Of a stretch of DNA of 44,348 nt, positions 33,937 to 44,200 are shown one piece after another (within the stretch, counting starts at the first letter, position 1; the number at the start of each line of letters is the position of its first letter). The position numbers and the translations under genes are program-made. The notes beneath the pieces are model-generated. The model saw only the letters and a program-made list of their open reading frames with translations. It did not search any database and was not told the DNA's origin. The stretch spans positions 1-44,348 of the forward strand of contig JAJZBU010000025.1 of the NCBI GenBank assembly GCA_021851865.1, given 5' to 3'. The DNA is from Pseudomonadota bacterium (GTDB lineage Bacteria > Pseudomonadota > Gammaproteobacteria > Pseudomonadales > Moraxellaceae).

Positions 33937-34959
33937 TCAGGTGCGGTTCTGGCGATAGGCGCGCGGGCTCATGCCGGTCCAGCGTTTGAACGCGCGCGTG
34001 AAGTTGCCCGGATCGGAATAGCCGAGTTTTTCACTGATCGTCTCCAGGCTGAGGCGATGATCTTCGAGCAGCATGACGGCGCGGCGGCGTAGCGTCTCCT
34101 CGAGCAGCTCGCTGTAGCTGGTATGGTGCTGGGCGAGCTGACGCTTGAGGGTGCGACTGGACAGGTTCAGTTGCGTCGCCAGCGTTTCGGCGTCGGGAAA
34201 GTCCTGTCCTGAGTTTTCCAGGAGATGGCGGACTCTGCCGAGGAAGCTGCGTTCACGCCCAAGCATGGCCAGTTCCTGCTCGCAACGCTCCAGCGTCATG
34301 CGCATGGCGACGGGGTCGGCCATGAGCAGGGGATAGTCGAGATAGGCGCTCGAGAAAGACATGCGATTGAAGGGCTGGTCGAAGCGGATCAGGCCGGCGC
34401 CGGCCGAGGCCAGGGATTCGAAGCCCGGCGGCTGGTGGATGTTGAGGTCGACGCGGGCGAAGAGTTTTTGTCCGGTGGCCATGCGCCCCATGGTGTAGAA
34501 GCCATGCGCCAGAATCAGCAGCAGGGCTTCGCGCAGAGGATGCAGATGCAGTGTGTCATCGACGAAGAGATGGGCAGTATCGTCGCTCACCTCGAGGCGC
34601 AGGCTGACAAAATTGACGCGTAGCGAGATGAAGCGCTGTGCGATGTCCAGGGCCTCGCGCACATTGCGCGCTGTCATCACCGCAAAGCCGGTATCGCCGT
34701 GCGAGGACAGCTTCATATTGGCGCCGACCGTCTCGATCAGACGATAGGCGTCGACATGCGCCAGAGCCATGATCAGCAGCTGATTGACTTCCTCCAGTCC
34801 GACCCGCGCCGACGGATCGTGCAGCTGCTCTTCGCTGATGCCGATACCGATGAGCATTCCGGCGCGCTCGCTTTCTGGTAAGCCGAGGCTGCGCATGCTG
34901 TCGAGGATGAGCAGGACGTAGCCGGCGGGAAGAAAGCGATCACTGCTGACTAGACCCAT
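33937..34959 (-). CDS. AraC-family regulator with arabinose-binding-like (PF12625-type) sensor
   Basis: 340 residues. The N-terminal 200 residues form the sensor domain found in OruR/ArgR-like AraC proteins. The C-terminal two helix-turn-helix motifs (about 235-335) include LATQLNLSSRTLKRQLAQHH and ISEKLGYSDPGNFTRAFKRW. It is divergent from the PF10118-type gene with a 101-bp spacer and is its likely regulator. The effector is unknown; relatives often respond to fatty acids or amino acids. Confidence 0.9.
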   Translation of the reverse strand: MGLVSSDRFLPAGYVLLILDSMRSLGLPESERAGMLIGIGISEEQLHDPSARVGLEEVNQLLIMALAHVDAYRLIETVGANMKLSSHGDTGFAVMTARNVREALDIAQRFISLRVNFVSLRLEVSDDTAHLFVDDTLHLHPLREALLLILAHGFYTMGRMATGQKLFARVDLNIHQPPGFESLASAGAGLIRFDQPFNRMSFSSAYLDYPLLMADPVAMRMTLERCEQELAMLGRERSFLGRVRHLLENSGQDFPDAETLATQLNLSSRTLKRQLAQHHTSYSELLEETLRRRAVMLLEDHRLSLETISEKLGYSDPGNFTRAFKRWTGMSPRAYRQNRT

Positions 34960-35060
34960 CGTGCCGGACTCTCGGGATAAAAACTTGGCACAAAATACTC
35001 TGTCACCGGAAGGGGGTCAAAGGCAAAGTGAAGCTGTCGATTCCGTTCACAGGAGCCATC

Positions 35061-35948
35061 ATGAGCACGACGGATAACAGCGCCAACGCCCTCGGCATTC
35101 CGCCGCGACGACTGGACATGCGCTTCGATGCGCAAGAGATGGAGCGCTACTGGTATGGCCAGGATCCCTTTCTGACCTTGTTCTGGGGCAGTCTGTCCCT
35201 GCTCTTCCCGGAAGGGGAGCGTTTCTTCGTCGCTGCGGTGCGACATTATCGTGATCAGATTCAAGATCCTCAGCTCCTCACCGACATCGCCGGATTCATC
35301 GCGCAGGAAGCCATGCATACGCGTGAGCACGAGGCGCTCAATGCCATGCTCAACCAACAGCATCTCCCGGCCGCTGAAATCGATGCACAACTGCACAAGC
35401 TGCTGGCGTGGGTGACGCGTCTGACTTCACCGCGCTTGCGCCTAGCCGCCACATGCGCCCTCGAGCACTATACCGCGCTCATGGGTGAGCAGTTGCTGCG
35501 CGATCAGCGCCATCAACACATGGCCGACGCCAAGATGCTGCCGGTGTGGCTGTGGCACGCCCTCGAGGAGACCGAGCATAAGACCGTCGCCTATGACGTT
35601 TATGAGCAGACCGGGGGCGGCTATGCCCTACGTGTCGGCACCATGGCTCTGACCACGGTCGTCTTTGTCGCATTCACCGCCTATACCCAGGTGCGCATGC
35701 TGCAGGCCGACGGTCAGCTCGGCAAAGTGCGGCAGAATCTACGTGGTCTCAACTACCTGTTTGGGCCGCGCGGTCTTTTTCTCGGTCTGTCGGGGAAATT
35801 TCTCGACTACTTCAAGCCCGGCTTCCATCCGCGGCAGCATGACACCGACGCCTTGGTCGAGAGCTGGCGGGAACGCCTGTTTGGCGCGCAAGGACTGTTG
35901 CGCGATCAGGTGAAGATGGTGAAGACGCGCACCGTGCAGGCGGCGTGA
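35061..35948 (+). CDS. PF10118-type metal-dependent hydrolase (ferritin-like, di-iron)
   Basis: 295 residues. It has the pattern of the predicted metal-dependent hydrolase family PF10118, a ferritin-like helical bundle. Candidate ligands are the E and H residues of FIAQEAMHTREHEALN, ALEHYTALM and WHALEETEHKTVAYDVYE. A hydrophobic segment (about 196-214) may bind the membrane. ATG 35061 has AGGAG five bases upstream; GTG 35028 is less likely. The reaction is unknown. It is paired with the divergent AraC gene. Confidence 0.88.
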   Translation: MSTTDNSANALGIPPRRLDMRFDAQEMERYWYGQDPFLTLFWGSLSLLFPEGERFFVAAVRHYRDQIQDPQLLTDIAGFIAQEAMHTREHEALNAMLNQQHLPAAEIDAQLHKLLAWVTRLTSPRLRLAATCALEHYTALMGEQLLRDQRHQHMADAKMLPVWLWHALEETEHKTVAYDVYEQTGGGYALRVGTMALTTVVFVAFTAYTQVRMLQADGQLGKVRQNLRGLNYLFGPRGLFLGLSGKFLDYFKPGFHPRQHDTDALVESWRERLFGAQGLLRDQVKMVKTRTVQAA

Positions 35949-35955
35949 GCGGCGC

Positions 35956-36720
35956 TCAGAAACGTTTCTTTTTCCAATGATCCTCTTCGGCCGCATCGGC
36001 CTCGAGCGCCCGCGTCAGGGCGTTCTCGTCCGATTCGACCGGAGCGGGGCGGTCAAACGCTGAACTCGTCTTGCCCAGTTCCTCGAGGGTGGCCAAAAGA
36101 CGCACAATCATTTCCTCTTTCTTCGGATAGGTCGGCTGCTTGCGTATTTCGTCGAGCGCGCGCTGATAGAGCAGAATAGCCGCCGCCGCCTTGTCCTGCT
36201 GGCGCGCCTCGACCGCCTTGAGCAGCATGGTGTCGATCTGTACACGCGTGGAGTTGGCTTTGATGGCGTTCAGGAGTTGCCGCGCTTCCTGAGCGCTCAG
36301 CAAGCCTTGCTGATGCTGCAACTGCAAAAAGCGAGCCGCTTCGATCAAACTGCGACGGATGTTGCTGGCCTCCTGTTGTGAGCTGAGGCGAAAAGGCGTC
36401 GTTTCGCTAACCGGTGTCGCGAGCAGTCCGGCGACTTCCTCGATCATTTTGCTGGCGCGTAGGTCATCAGGATCGAGATGCAGGATCTCCTGGGCGCTCA
36501 GTTGCACCTGCTCGAGAGCGAATTGGCGCAGTCGGCTGCCCAGATAGGTGAAAGGAATCGACTCGACGAGATCGAGGAAGGAGGTGATGCGCCGCTGCAG
36601 GGCGTGCAGATGTTGACGCTTGCGCTCACGCGCGGCTTCGATGTTGCGGCTGATCGCCCACAAGATGGCGAGGATCAAAGAGCAGACGATCACCACCGCG
36701 ACGATCGGACCCCAAGCCAT
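35956..36720 (-). CDS. Membrane-anchored helical protein of unknown function
   Basis: 254 residues. One N-terminal membrane helix (about 4-24) is followed by a basic, mostly helical cytoplasmic part with a TPR-like stretch (AAAILLYQRALDEIRKQPTY) and an acidic/basic tail. No enzyme motif recognised. ATG 36720 has AGGAG six bases upstream; ATG 36726 is too close. Seven bases separate its end from the convergent PF10118-type gene. Confidence 0.75.
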   Translation of the reverse strand: MAWGPIVAVVIVCSLILAILWAISRNIEAARERKRQHLHALQRRITSFLDLVESIPFTYLGSRLRQFALEQVQLSAQEILHLDPDDLRASKMIEEVAGLLATPVSETTPFRLSSQQEASNIRRSLIEAARFLQLQHQQGLLSAQEARQLLNAIKANSTRVQIDTMLLKAVEARQQDKAAAAILLYQRALDEIRKQPTYPKKEEMIVRLLATLEELGKTSSAFDRPAPVESDENALTRALEADAAEEDHWKKKRF

Positions 36721-36768
36721 ACCCATCTCCTGTTTCTAAATTCTCTCCAGTGTAGCCGCTGTGGGCAG

Positions 36769-36791
36769 GGGCGGGGGATTTATCCCCGCCC
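36769..36791 (-). terminator. GC-rich hairpin after the second RND operon
   Basis: GGGCGGGG (36769-36776) and CCCCGCCC (36784-36791) form an 8-bp perfect stem with a seven-base loop, 19 bases after the RND stop. It lacks a U-run, so it may act as a 3'-end stabiliser or a non-canonical terminator. Confidence 0.45.
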
Positions 36792-36809
36792 TCGACCGGA
36801 GAAGGAAGT

Positions 36810-39800
36810 TTAAAACCCCTGGCGCCGTTTGTGCGCGTAGAACAACACCGGGATGACCAGCAGGGTGAGCAGGGTAGAGACCAGGATGCCGAAGATCAGC
36901 GACACCGCCAAGCCATTGAAGATCGGGTCATCGAGGATGAAGAAGGCGCCCATCATCGCCGCCAGCGCGGTCAGGATGATCGGGCGTGCGCGTGTCGCGG
37001 CGGCGTCGATGACGGCCTCCTCGAGAGGCATGCCCTCGGCGAGCTTGAGCTCGATGAAGTCGACGAGCAAGATGGAGTTGCGCACGATGATGCCGGCGAG
37101 GGCGATCATGCCGATCATCGAAGTGGCGGTGAACTGCGCGCCGAGCAGGGCATGGCCGGGCATGATACCGATCAGGGTGAGCGGGATGGGTGCCATGATG
37201 ATCACCGGCACCAAGTAAGAGCTGAACTGGGCCACCACCAGCAGATAGATGAGGACCATGCCGACGGCATAGGCGATGCCCATGTCGCGGAAGGTCTCAT
37301 AAGTGATCTGCCATTCGCCGTCCCATTTCACCGCATAGTGGACATAGCTGTCGGCGGGGGCATGCGTGAAGTACTCGGCCAGGGGCAGGCCATGCGGCGT
37401 CTGCAGACGATGCAGGCCAGCGCGCATGGCGAACATGCCATAGAGCGGCGAGTCGGTGCCGCCGCTGACGTCGGCCATGACCTCGCTCAGTGGCAGCAGA
37501 TCCTTGTGATAGATCCAGGCGTCAGCGCGATCCTGATGCACCTGGACGAGGTCGGAGAGTAAGGGCGCCGAGCCATCGCTGGCGGGGACGCTGAGATCGA
37601 GCGCAGCGTCGAGCGAGGCACGTGTAGCCGCCGGCAGGCCGAGACGGATGGGGATGCCGCGGCGCGCATCGTCATGGTAGAGGGCCGAAGCGTCCAGACC
37701 TTGCAAGCCCAGGGTCAGCGTCTGCAAGGCTTGCTGACGGTTGACGCCGAGGGTGGCTGCACGCGCCTGGTCGACGTGTGCGACGAGACGGGCAGGATCC
37801 GCGGGCAGGGTGTCGGTGATGCCGACGATGCCCGGTGTGTGCGTGAAGAGCTGATGGATCTGTTGCGCCAGGGCCTTGCGACCGGCCTCATCCGGACCGT
37901 AGACCTCGGCGACCAGGGGTGAGGCGACGGGGGGGCCGGGGGGCACCTCGACCACCTGCAGGCGTGCGCCGTAGCGCGCCGCCACTTGCGCCAGAGGCGC
38001 TTGCAAGGATGTGGCGATGGCGTGGCTGCTGCGCTCGCGATGGTGGAGGCCGACGAGATTGACCTGCAAATCGCCCTGCCAGGGGAACTGACGCAGATTG
38101 TATTGCCGCACCAGGCCATTGAAATTGATCGGTGAGGCCGTTCCGGCGTAGGCCTCATAGTTGTCGACCTCAGGCACCTTTTGGATCACCCGCGCCAGGG
38201 CGTGCAGCGCCTCGGCGGTTCTTTCCACCGGACTGTCGTGCGGCATGTCGATGACGACGTCGAACTCTGACTTGTTGTCAAAGGGCAGCATCTTGAGGAT
38301 GACCCAGCGGACACCGACGAGAGCGCAGGAGAGCAGAATCAGGGCGAGCATCGCCGCATACAGGCGGTGGCGACGGCGACGCCCCTGCGCACGATCGAGA
38401 AACGGCGAGAGCAGGCGGCGAAAGATGGGCGGATGCACGATGTGATCAGCCTGGCTGTGATCGTCACGCAGCCAGCGGCGCGCCAGATAAGGCGTGATGC
38501 TGAAGGCGATGAGCAGGGACAGTATCATGCCCATGGAAGCATTGATCGGGATCGGGCTCATGTAGGGGCCCATCAGGCCGGAGACGAAGGCCATGGGCAT
38601 GAGCGCGGCGATCACCGTCAAGGTGGCGAGGATGGTCGGGCCGCCGACTTCATCCACGGCTCTTGGAATGATGGTGAGCAGGGGGCCATCGTGCAGATGG
38701 CGGTGGCGATGGATGTTCTCGACGACGACGATGGCGTCATCGACGAGAATGCCGATCGAGAAGATGAGCGCGAACAAAGAGACACGGTTGAGGGTGAAGC
38801 CGATCGCCCAGGAAGCGAACAAGGTGACGGCGAGGGTCAGCAGCACCGCCGTGCCGACGATCATCGCCTCGCGCTTGCCGAGAGCAAAGAAGACCAGGAC
38901 GATCACCGAGGTCGTGGCGAAGATCAGCTTTTCGATCAGTTTGTTGGCCTTGGCCTTGGCGGTCAGACCATAGTTGCGGGTGACGGTCAGATGGACGTCG
39001 GGCGGGAGCAGGGTGTTGTGCAGCGCGGCGACGCGCTGCAGGACGGCATCGGCGACGGTGACGGCATTGGCGCCAGCGATCTTGGTCACCGCCAGGGTGA
39101 CGGCGGGCTCTTCCGGTTGTTGCCGACGACCTATCCAGACGTAGTGTTGCGGCTGGGGTGGGCCGAGATGGACGCGCGCCAGATCGGAGAGATACAAGGG
39201 TTTGCCGTTTTCGTTGCCGACGACGAGGGCGGCGACGTCATCGGGCGTGCGCAGAAAGTCGTTGCTCACCACCTCGCTCTGACGATCGTCGCGAACGATG
39301 CTGCCATCGGACTGACTGACGTTGGCCGCCTGCAGGGCACGCAGAATGGTCAGCGCGCTGACGCCGTGCGCACGCAGCGCATCGGGATCGAGATCGACCT
39401 TGAGCACCTGGCCGGGATCGCCGATGAGATCGACATCGCGCGTTCCGGCGACGCGCTTCAGCGCCGTCTCCATGCTTTCGGCGATGCGCGCCAAGTCAAA
39501 GGCACCGCGCTGGCCATCGGGTGTCGACAGGGTGAGGGTGACCACCGGCACATCATTGATGCCCCGGGCCTTGATCAGGGGCTCGCCGACGCCGAGCTGT
39601 GGTCGCAGCAGATCACGATGACTCTTGAGCGTGTCATAGAGTCGGACCAAGGCGGTATTGCGCGCGACGCCGACCTTGAACTGGACGGTGAGTTCAGCCA
39701 TGCCCGGCATCGACACGGAGTAGACGTGGTCGAGGCCGCGGATACTGGCCAGGACCTGTTCTGCTGGACCTGCGACCAGGGTTTCGACGTCGCGGGCGCT

Positions 39801-39977
39801 CGCCCCAGGAAAGGGGATCATGACCTGCGCCATGGTCACATTGATCTGCGGTTCCTCCTCCTTGGGCGTGACGAGCAAGGCAAAGCCACCGAGGAGCAGG
39901 GCGAGCAGGGCGAGCAGGGCGGTGATAGGAGTGTCGATGAACTGTTGGGCGATACGCCCGGCAATGCCCATTTTCAT
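36810..39977 (-). CDS. RND efflux pump of the DUF2892-linked operon
   Basis: 1055 residues, complete RND layout. The helix-4 motif SIGILVDDAIVVVENIH carries the two proton-relay aspartates of AcrB-like pumps; in helix 10 the AcrB lysine position reads arginine (GIIVRNSILLVDF). The substrate is unknown. No outer-membrane duct gene is nearby. ATG 39977 is preferred; a TTG at 39986 overlaps the adaptor stop and ATG 39971 is also possible. It forms an operon with the adaptor and the DUF2892 gene. Confidence 0.88.
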   Translation of the reverse strand: MKMGIAGRIAQQFIDTPITALLALLALLLGGFALLVTPKEEEPQINVTMAQVMIPFPGASARDVETLVAGPAEQVLASIRGLDHVYSVSMPGMAELTVQFKVGVARNTALVRLYDTLKSHRDLLRPQLGVGEPLIKARGINDVPVVTLTLSTPDGQRGAFDLARIAESMETALKRVAGTRDVDLIGDPGQVLKVDLDPDALRAHGVSALTILRALQAANVSQSDGSIVRDDRQSEVVSNDFLRTPDDVAALVVGNENGKPLYLSDLARVHLGPPQPQHYVWIGRRQQPEEPAVTLAVTKIAGANAVTVADAVLQRVAALHNTLLPPDVHLTVTRNYGLTAKAKANKLIEKLIFATTSVIVLVFFALGKREAMIVGTAVLLTLAVTLFASWAIGFTLNRVSLFALIFSIGILVDDAIVVVENIHRHRHLHDGPLLTIIPRAVDEVGGPTILATLTVIAALMPMAFVSGLMGPYMSPIPINASMGMILSLLIAFSITPYLARRWLRDDHSQADHIVHPPIFRRLLSPFLDRAQGRRRRHRLYAAMLALILLSCALVGVRWVILKMLPFDNKSEFDVVIDMPHDSPVERTAEALHALARVIQKVPEVDNYEAYAGTASPINFNGLVRQYNLRQFPWQGDLQVNLVGLHHRERSSHAIATSLQAPLAQVAARYGARLQVVEVPPGPPVASPLVAEVYGPDEAGRKALAQQIHQLFTHTPGIVGITDTLPADPARLVAHVDQARAATLGVNRQQALQTLTLGLQGLDASALYHDDARRGIPIRLGLPAATRASLDAALDLSVPASDGSAPLLSDLVQVHQDRADAWIYHKDLLPLSEVMADVSGGTDSPLYGMFAMRAGLHRLQTPHGLPLAEYFTHAPADSYVHYAVKWDGEWQITYETFRDMGIAYAVGMVLIYLLVVAQFSSYLVPVIIMAPIPLTLIGIMPGHALLGAQFTATSMIGMIALAGIIVRNSILLVDFIELKLAEGMPLEEAVIDAAATRARPIILTALAAMMGAFFILDDPIFNGLAVSLIFGILVSTLLTLLVIPVLFYAHKRRQGF

Positions 39978-39982
39978 GTCAT

Positions 39983-41002
39983 TCAACCCCGTTGACCGGC
40001 GGCGATGGGGTCAAGGGCGACCTTTTCTCCGGGTTGCAGTCCGGCCAGGACCTCGACCAGACCGTCGGCCAGCACCTGACCGAGGCGGACCTGACGCAAC
40101 TGAGCGTGTCCCTGGCGGTCGATGACGTAGACGGCGGTCAACTCGGAACGCTGCAGGGTACTCTGGCGCGGGATGACCAGGCGTCGTTGCGAGCCGATGA
40201 CGAAGTGGGCGTTGACCAACTGTCCTGGCAGGAGACCATCGGGATGGGCCAGATGCAGGCGCACTTCCGTGGTGTGACTCTTCGGGTCGGCGGCGGGCAG
40301 CAGGGTCATGCCGTCACAGGGCAGCCAGCGCGTCGCACCATCGAGTTCGATATAGGCTTTGCCGGCGCTGCGCACCAGGGCGACGCGCGATTGCGGCAGC
40401 TGGCTGGTGGCGCGCAACTGCTGTGGGTCGAAGCCGACGGCGAGGGGGGTGCCGGGGGCGGCCATGTCGCCGACCTCGACCAGCAGCTGTGACATCACGC
40501 CGCTGTAGGGCGCGACGATGGTGGCGAAACCGCGTGTCGTGCTGGTGGCGGCGAGATTGGCCTGGAGCGAGCGCACGCGCGCTTGGGCACTGCGCAGATC
40601 GGCCTGCGCCTGGTCGTACTGTGCTTGTGAGACGAAGTGCTGTCCGAGCAGATGGGCGATGCGCTGGAACTGGTCATGCGCATTCTGTTCTTGCACCTGC
40701 GCTTCATGCAGGTGCGCTGCGGCTGCGGCCATCTGTTGATCGGCGACCGAGGTGTCGATGCGCATGATCACCTGCCCGCGGTGCACGCTATCGCCAGCGC
40801 GGAAATTGATGGCGGTGATGCGGCCACTGGTCTCAGCGCTGACGGTGGATTGATGCTCCGCCTCGATGGTGGCGACGGTATCGTAAGTGCGTTCGACATT
40901 ACGATACCCGACGGTCGCCGTGGCGAGCGGCACGGCGCCGGCGCTGGTGAGCGGCAGGCTGACGAGCAGCGCGAAGGCGGACAGGAGCTTCACGAGGCGC
41001 AT
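39983..41002 (-). CDS. Periplasmic adaptor of the second RND pump (HlyD/AcrA type)
   Basis: 339 residues. Signal peptide (about 1-22), lipoyl half-motifs (VSAETSGRITAINFRAGDSV and ATIVAPYSGVMSQLLVEVGD), coiled hairpin (about 80-150), beta-barrel domain. No lipobox cysteine, unlike the first adaptor. ATG 41002 overlaps the DUF2892 gene by 13 bp and the stop is five bases from the pump's ATG, so the three genes are coupled. Confidence 0.9.
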   Translation of the reverse strand: MRLVKLLSAFALLVSLPLTSAGAVPLATATVGYRNVERTYDTVATIEAEHQSTVSAETSGRITAINFRAGDSVHRGQVIMRIDTSVADQQMAAAAAHLHEAQVQEQNAHDQFQRIAHLLGQHFVSQAQYDQAQADLRSAQARVRSLQANLAATSTTRGFATIVAPYSGVMSQLLVEVGDMAAPGTPLAVGFDPQQLRATSQLPQSRVALVRSAGKAYIELDGATRWLPCDGMTLLPAADPKSHTTEVRLHLAHPDGLLPGQLVNAHFVIGSQRRLVIPRQSTLQRSELTAVYVIDRQGHAQLRQVRLGQVLADGLVEVLAGLQPGEKVALDPIAAGQRG

Positions 41003-41190
41003 CCTTGCTTGAGTCCGGCCTTGCGCAGGATGGTCATCATCGGGCACCAGTTGGTGAAGGAAGACTGAAAGAGGTTGAGTCCGACGAAGGCGGTGAAGAG
41101 CAGCCAAGCGGGATGGATGAAATAGCCCAAAGCGACGCTCAGCATCACAAAAAATCCGGCGATCAGGCGCAAAGCGCGTTCGATGGTCAT
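40990..41190 (-). CDS. DUF2892 (YgaP-type) small inner-membrane protein
   Basis: 66 residues with two membrane helices (about 7-24 and 27-42) and the family pattern ERALRLIAGFFVMLSVALGY, then FVGLNLFQSSFTNWCPMM. The same domain forms the tail of the rhodanese YgaP, and free forms are often next to sulfide-responsive genes. ATG 41190 has AGGAG six bases upstream. It is first in the operon with the second RND system, behind the promoter at 41225-41253. Confidence 0.9.
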   Translation of the reverse strand: MTIERALRLIAGFFVMLSVALGYFIHPAWLLFTAFVGLNLFQSSFTNWCPMMTILRKAGLKQGCAS

Positions 41191-41224
41191 GGTGGACTCC
41201 TGGACGATAGGGATGACGCTCTTG

Positions 41225-41253
41225 ATTCTATACCCCATAGGGTATATGCGCAA
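41225..41253 (-). promoter_or_regulatory. Promoter with embedded inverted-repeat operator of the DUF2892-RND operon
   Basis: On the minus strand TTGCGC (41253-41248), a 17-base spacer and TAGAAT (41230-41225). The spacer almost exactly holds TATACCC-TATG-GGGTATA (41246-41229), a perfect 7-bp inverted repeat. A repressor bound there would block the polymerase. G/C tracts flanked by TAT resemble CsoR/FrmR-family (DUF156) sites, but no such gene is in the window. Confidence 0.6.
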
Positions 41254-41257
41254 GTGT

Positions 41258-44200
41258 TCAAGACGTGGCTCCGAATTGCACCAGCTCGGGGTCGATACCG
41301 AGCGCTGCGAGGTTGTCGCAGACCACTTGCTCGACGGCAAAGCGCATGAGGTAGTGTGGCCCGCCAGCCTTGAAGCCGGTGCCGGACAGGCCGCGCCCAC
41401 CAAAGGGCTGTTGCGCCACGGCGGCGCCGATCTGCGGGCGGTTGACGTAGACATTGCCGATCGGGAGCTGTGCCGCCAGCTCGGCGGCGCGTCCCGGCTG
41501 GCGGGTGTGCAGGCCGAGGGTCAGGCCATAGCCGCTCTGGCGCAGCCAGGCGATCAGGCGCGGCCACTCTTCGCGCTGAAAGCGCACACAGTGCAGGATG
41601 GGACCGAAGACCTCTTCCGTCGGCAGGTCTTCGAAGCGGCAGGCATAGGCCGCCGCTCCCATGTAACAGCCCTGGGTCGGAACAGGAGCGCGACCGATGC
41701 AGGCGCAACGTTGCGCCAGTGCTGCTTCATAGGCGAGCAGGGCCGCCTGTGCCGAGGCATCGATGAGGGGGCCGGCATCGCTGTCGAGCGCCAGCGGTGA
41801 ACCGATGATCCAGTGCTGCAAGGCGCCGGCGAGCAGGTCTTCGACGCGGTCAGCGATCGTATCCTGAACGAAGAGGACGCGGCAGGAGGAACAGCGCTGG
41901 CCATTGCTGTTGAAGGCGGCGATGAGGACGTCGCGCACCACCTGCTCGGGAAGGGCGGTGCTGTCGGCGATCAGTGCGTTGAGTCCACCGGTTTCGGCGA
42001 TCAGCGGCAGGATGGCCTGATGGCTTTCGGCCAACTGCCGATGCAAGGTCTGGGCGACGCTGGTGCTGCCGGTGAAGGCGACTGCCGCTAGGGCGGGATG
42101 CGTCAGGACGCTGGTGATGGCATCGGCCGGACAGGGCGCATGGATGAGGACCTGCTCGGGCACGCCGGCGGCATGCAGATCCTGGCAGACACGATAGGCG
42201 AGGAGGGGGGTGGCGCTGGCAGGTTTGGCGATGACGCTGTTGCCGGTCACGAGGGCGGCAGCGACCTGACCGAGCAAGATGGAGAGAGGAAAGTTCCACG
42301 GGCTGATGCACAGAACCAGACCGCGCGCGCGCCAATGCAGGGTGTTGGCTTCGCCGGTGATGTGCGCGAGGGCGTGCGGCTGCATGAGCAGGCAGGCCTG
42401 CTCGGCGTAATAGCGACACAGGTCGATGGCTTCACGCAGCTCCGCCTGAGCATCCATCAGGACCTTGCCGCCTTCATGCAGGAGCAGGCGCAGATAGTCG
42501 TCGGCGGCGGCTTCCAGGCGCTGCGCCATGTGCAACAAACAGGCGGCGCGTTCGCTCACCGGGCGCAGCGACCAGTCCTGTACGGCGGCTGCGGCGAGAG
42601 TCGTCGCCGCGGCTAGGCCGGCGGCGTCGAGGCGGCGGATCGTACCGATCGGCACCTGCGGGCAGGCGCGCGAGAAGACGGTCACCGCAGGTCCCGCCGT
42701 GAGATGAGGGGGCAGCGGCGTCGCCGCAACGTCGTCCGCCGTTGACCAGGACAGGCGCAGACGCTGCAGCCAGAGCTTGTCCGCGAGGGAAAAGCCAGGC
42801 GCCGCCGGCCGCCCCGGCCAGAGAAGACGGGGCTCGGGCAGCACCGGAGCCGCGCTGGTGGCGGGAATCAGGGGATCGGACAGGATTTCATCATCGCTGC
42901 AGCGCTCATCGTACAGGCGCGCGACAAAGGACTGATGGCTGCCATTTTCCAGCATACGGCGGATGAGGTAAGGCAGCAGTTCCCGAAACCGGCCGATCGG
43001 CGCGTAGACCCGCACCGGCAGACCGGTTTCCTGCGCCACCAGCGTGTGCAGGGCTTCCCCCATGCCGTGCAGACGCTGCAATTCGATCGGCCGTCCCGCC
43101 GCCCACGCCGACAGACAGGCCAGGGTATGGGCGTTGTGAGTGGCGAACTGAGCCTGCAGATAAGAGCTGGCGAGGAGTTGGCGGGCGCAGGCCAGATAGC
43201 TGAGATCGCTGTGGCGCTTGATGGTGAAGACCGGGTAGCTGGCCAGACTGAGCTGCTGCGCCAGCTGGATCTCTCGATCCCAGTAAGCACCCTTGACCAG
43301 GCGCACCTTGAGCGGATGAGCGCTACGTTCGGCCAGCCCCTGCAGATGATCGATCACCGCGCTGGCACGGCGTTGGTAAGCCTGAACAGCGATGCCGAGG
43401 CCATCCCAGCCTTGCAGCCGTGGGTGCAGGCGCAAGCGCGCCAGCAGATGCAAGCTGAGCTCGAGACTGGCGCTCTCCTCAGCGTCGAGGGTCAACGGCA
43501 GATCGGCAGCGGCGGCCTGTTCCGCCAGCCACAGACAGCGTCGCTCGAGCTCGGGCAGGGCGCGCTGAACCTGTCCAGGTTCGCAGCGCGGGTAGAGCGC
43601 TGAAATCTTGATCGAGACGCCATCGCCAGGAGAGCGTCGTGACGCGGTGATAGCGGCGATGGCCTGTGCGTAGTCATTGAGATGGCGCTCCGCCTCAGTG
43701 TCATTGACCGCCGACTCCCCCAGCATGTCGAAAGTGTAGAGCAGCTCCGGCTGGCGATGGGCGAGGGCAGTGGCGATGTCTTCCGCGAAGACGAAGCGCT
43801 GCGCCATCGCCTGCAGGGTCGCCTGCAGGATCTGTAAAAAGACCTCATCCCCCAGGCGATGCAAAAGTTGATGCCAGCTCTGCGAGGTGCTCTGCGCATA
43901 GTCGCGACCACGCCGCAGCAGCCATGAGCCGATGCGCGTCAGAGCATCACCGCCCCCCTGCCAGCGCCCTTCCGCCAGCATCTGGCCGGCGAAATCATAG
44001 GCGCTGGCGCGGTCAGGAATACGCCACAGACACTCCGCCAGACACATCAAAGCCCAGCCCTCCTGACTGCTCAGCTGATAGTCCTGCAGCAGTCGCGCCA
44101 GAAGCGGTGGCGGTTGACGGCGCACCTGCGCGATCCAGTCACGCGCACGCGCGTGCAGGGCGTCGACTTCGGCCGGCGAAACGGCGAGTTGCGCCTGTAT

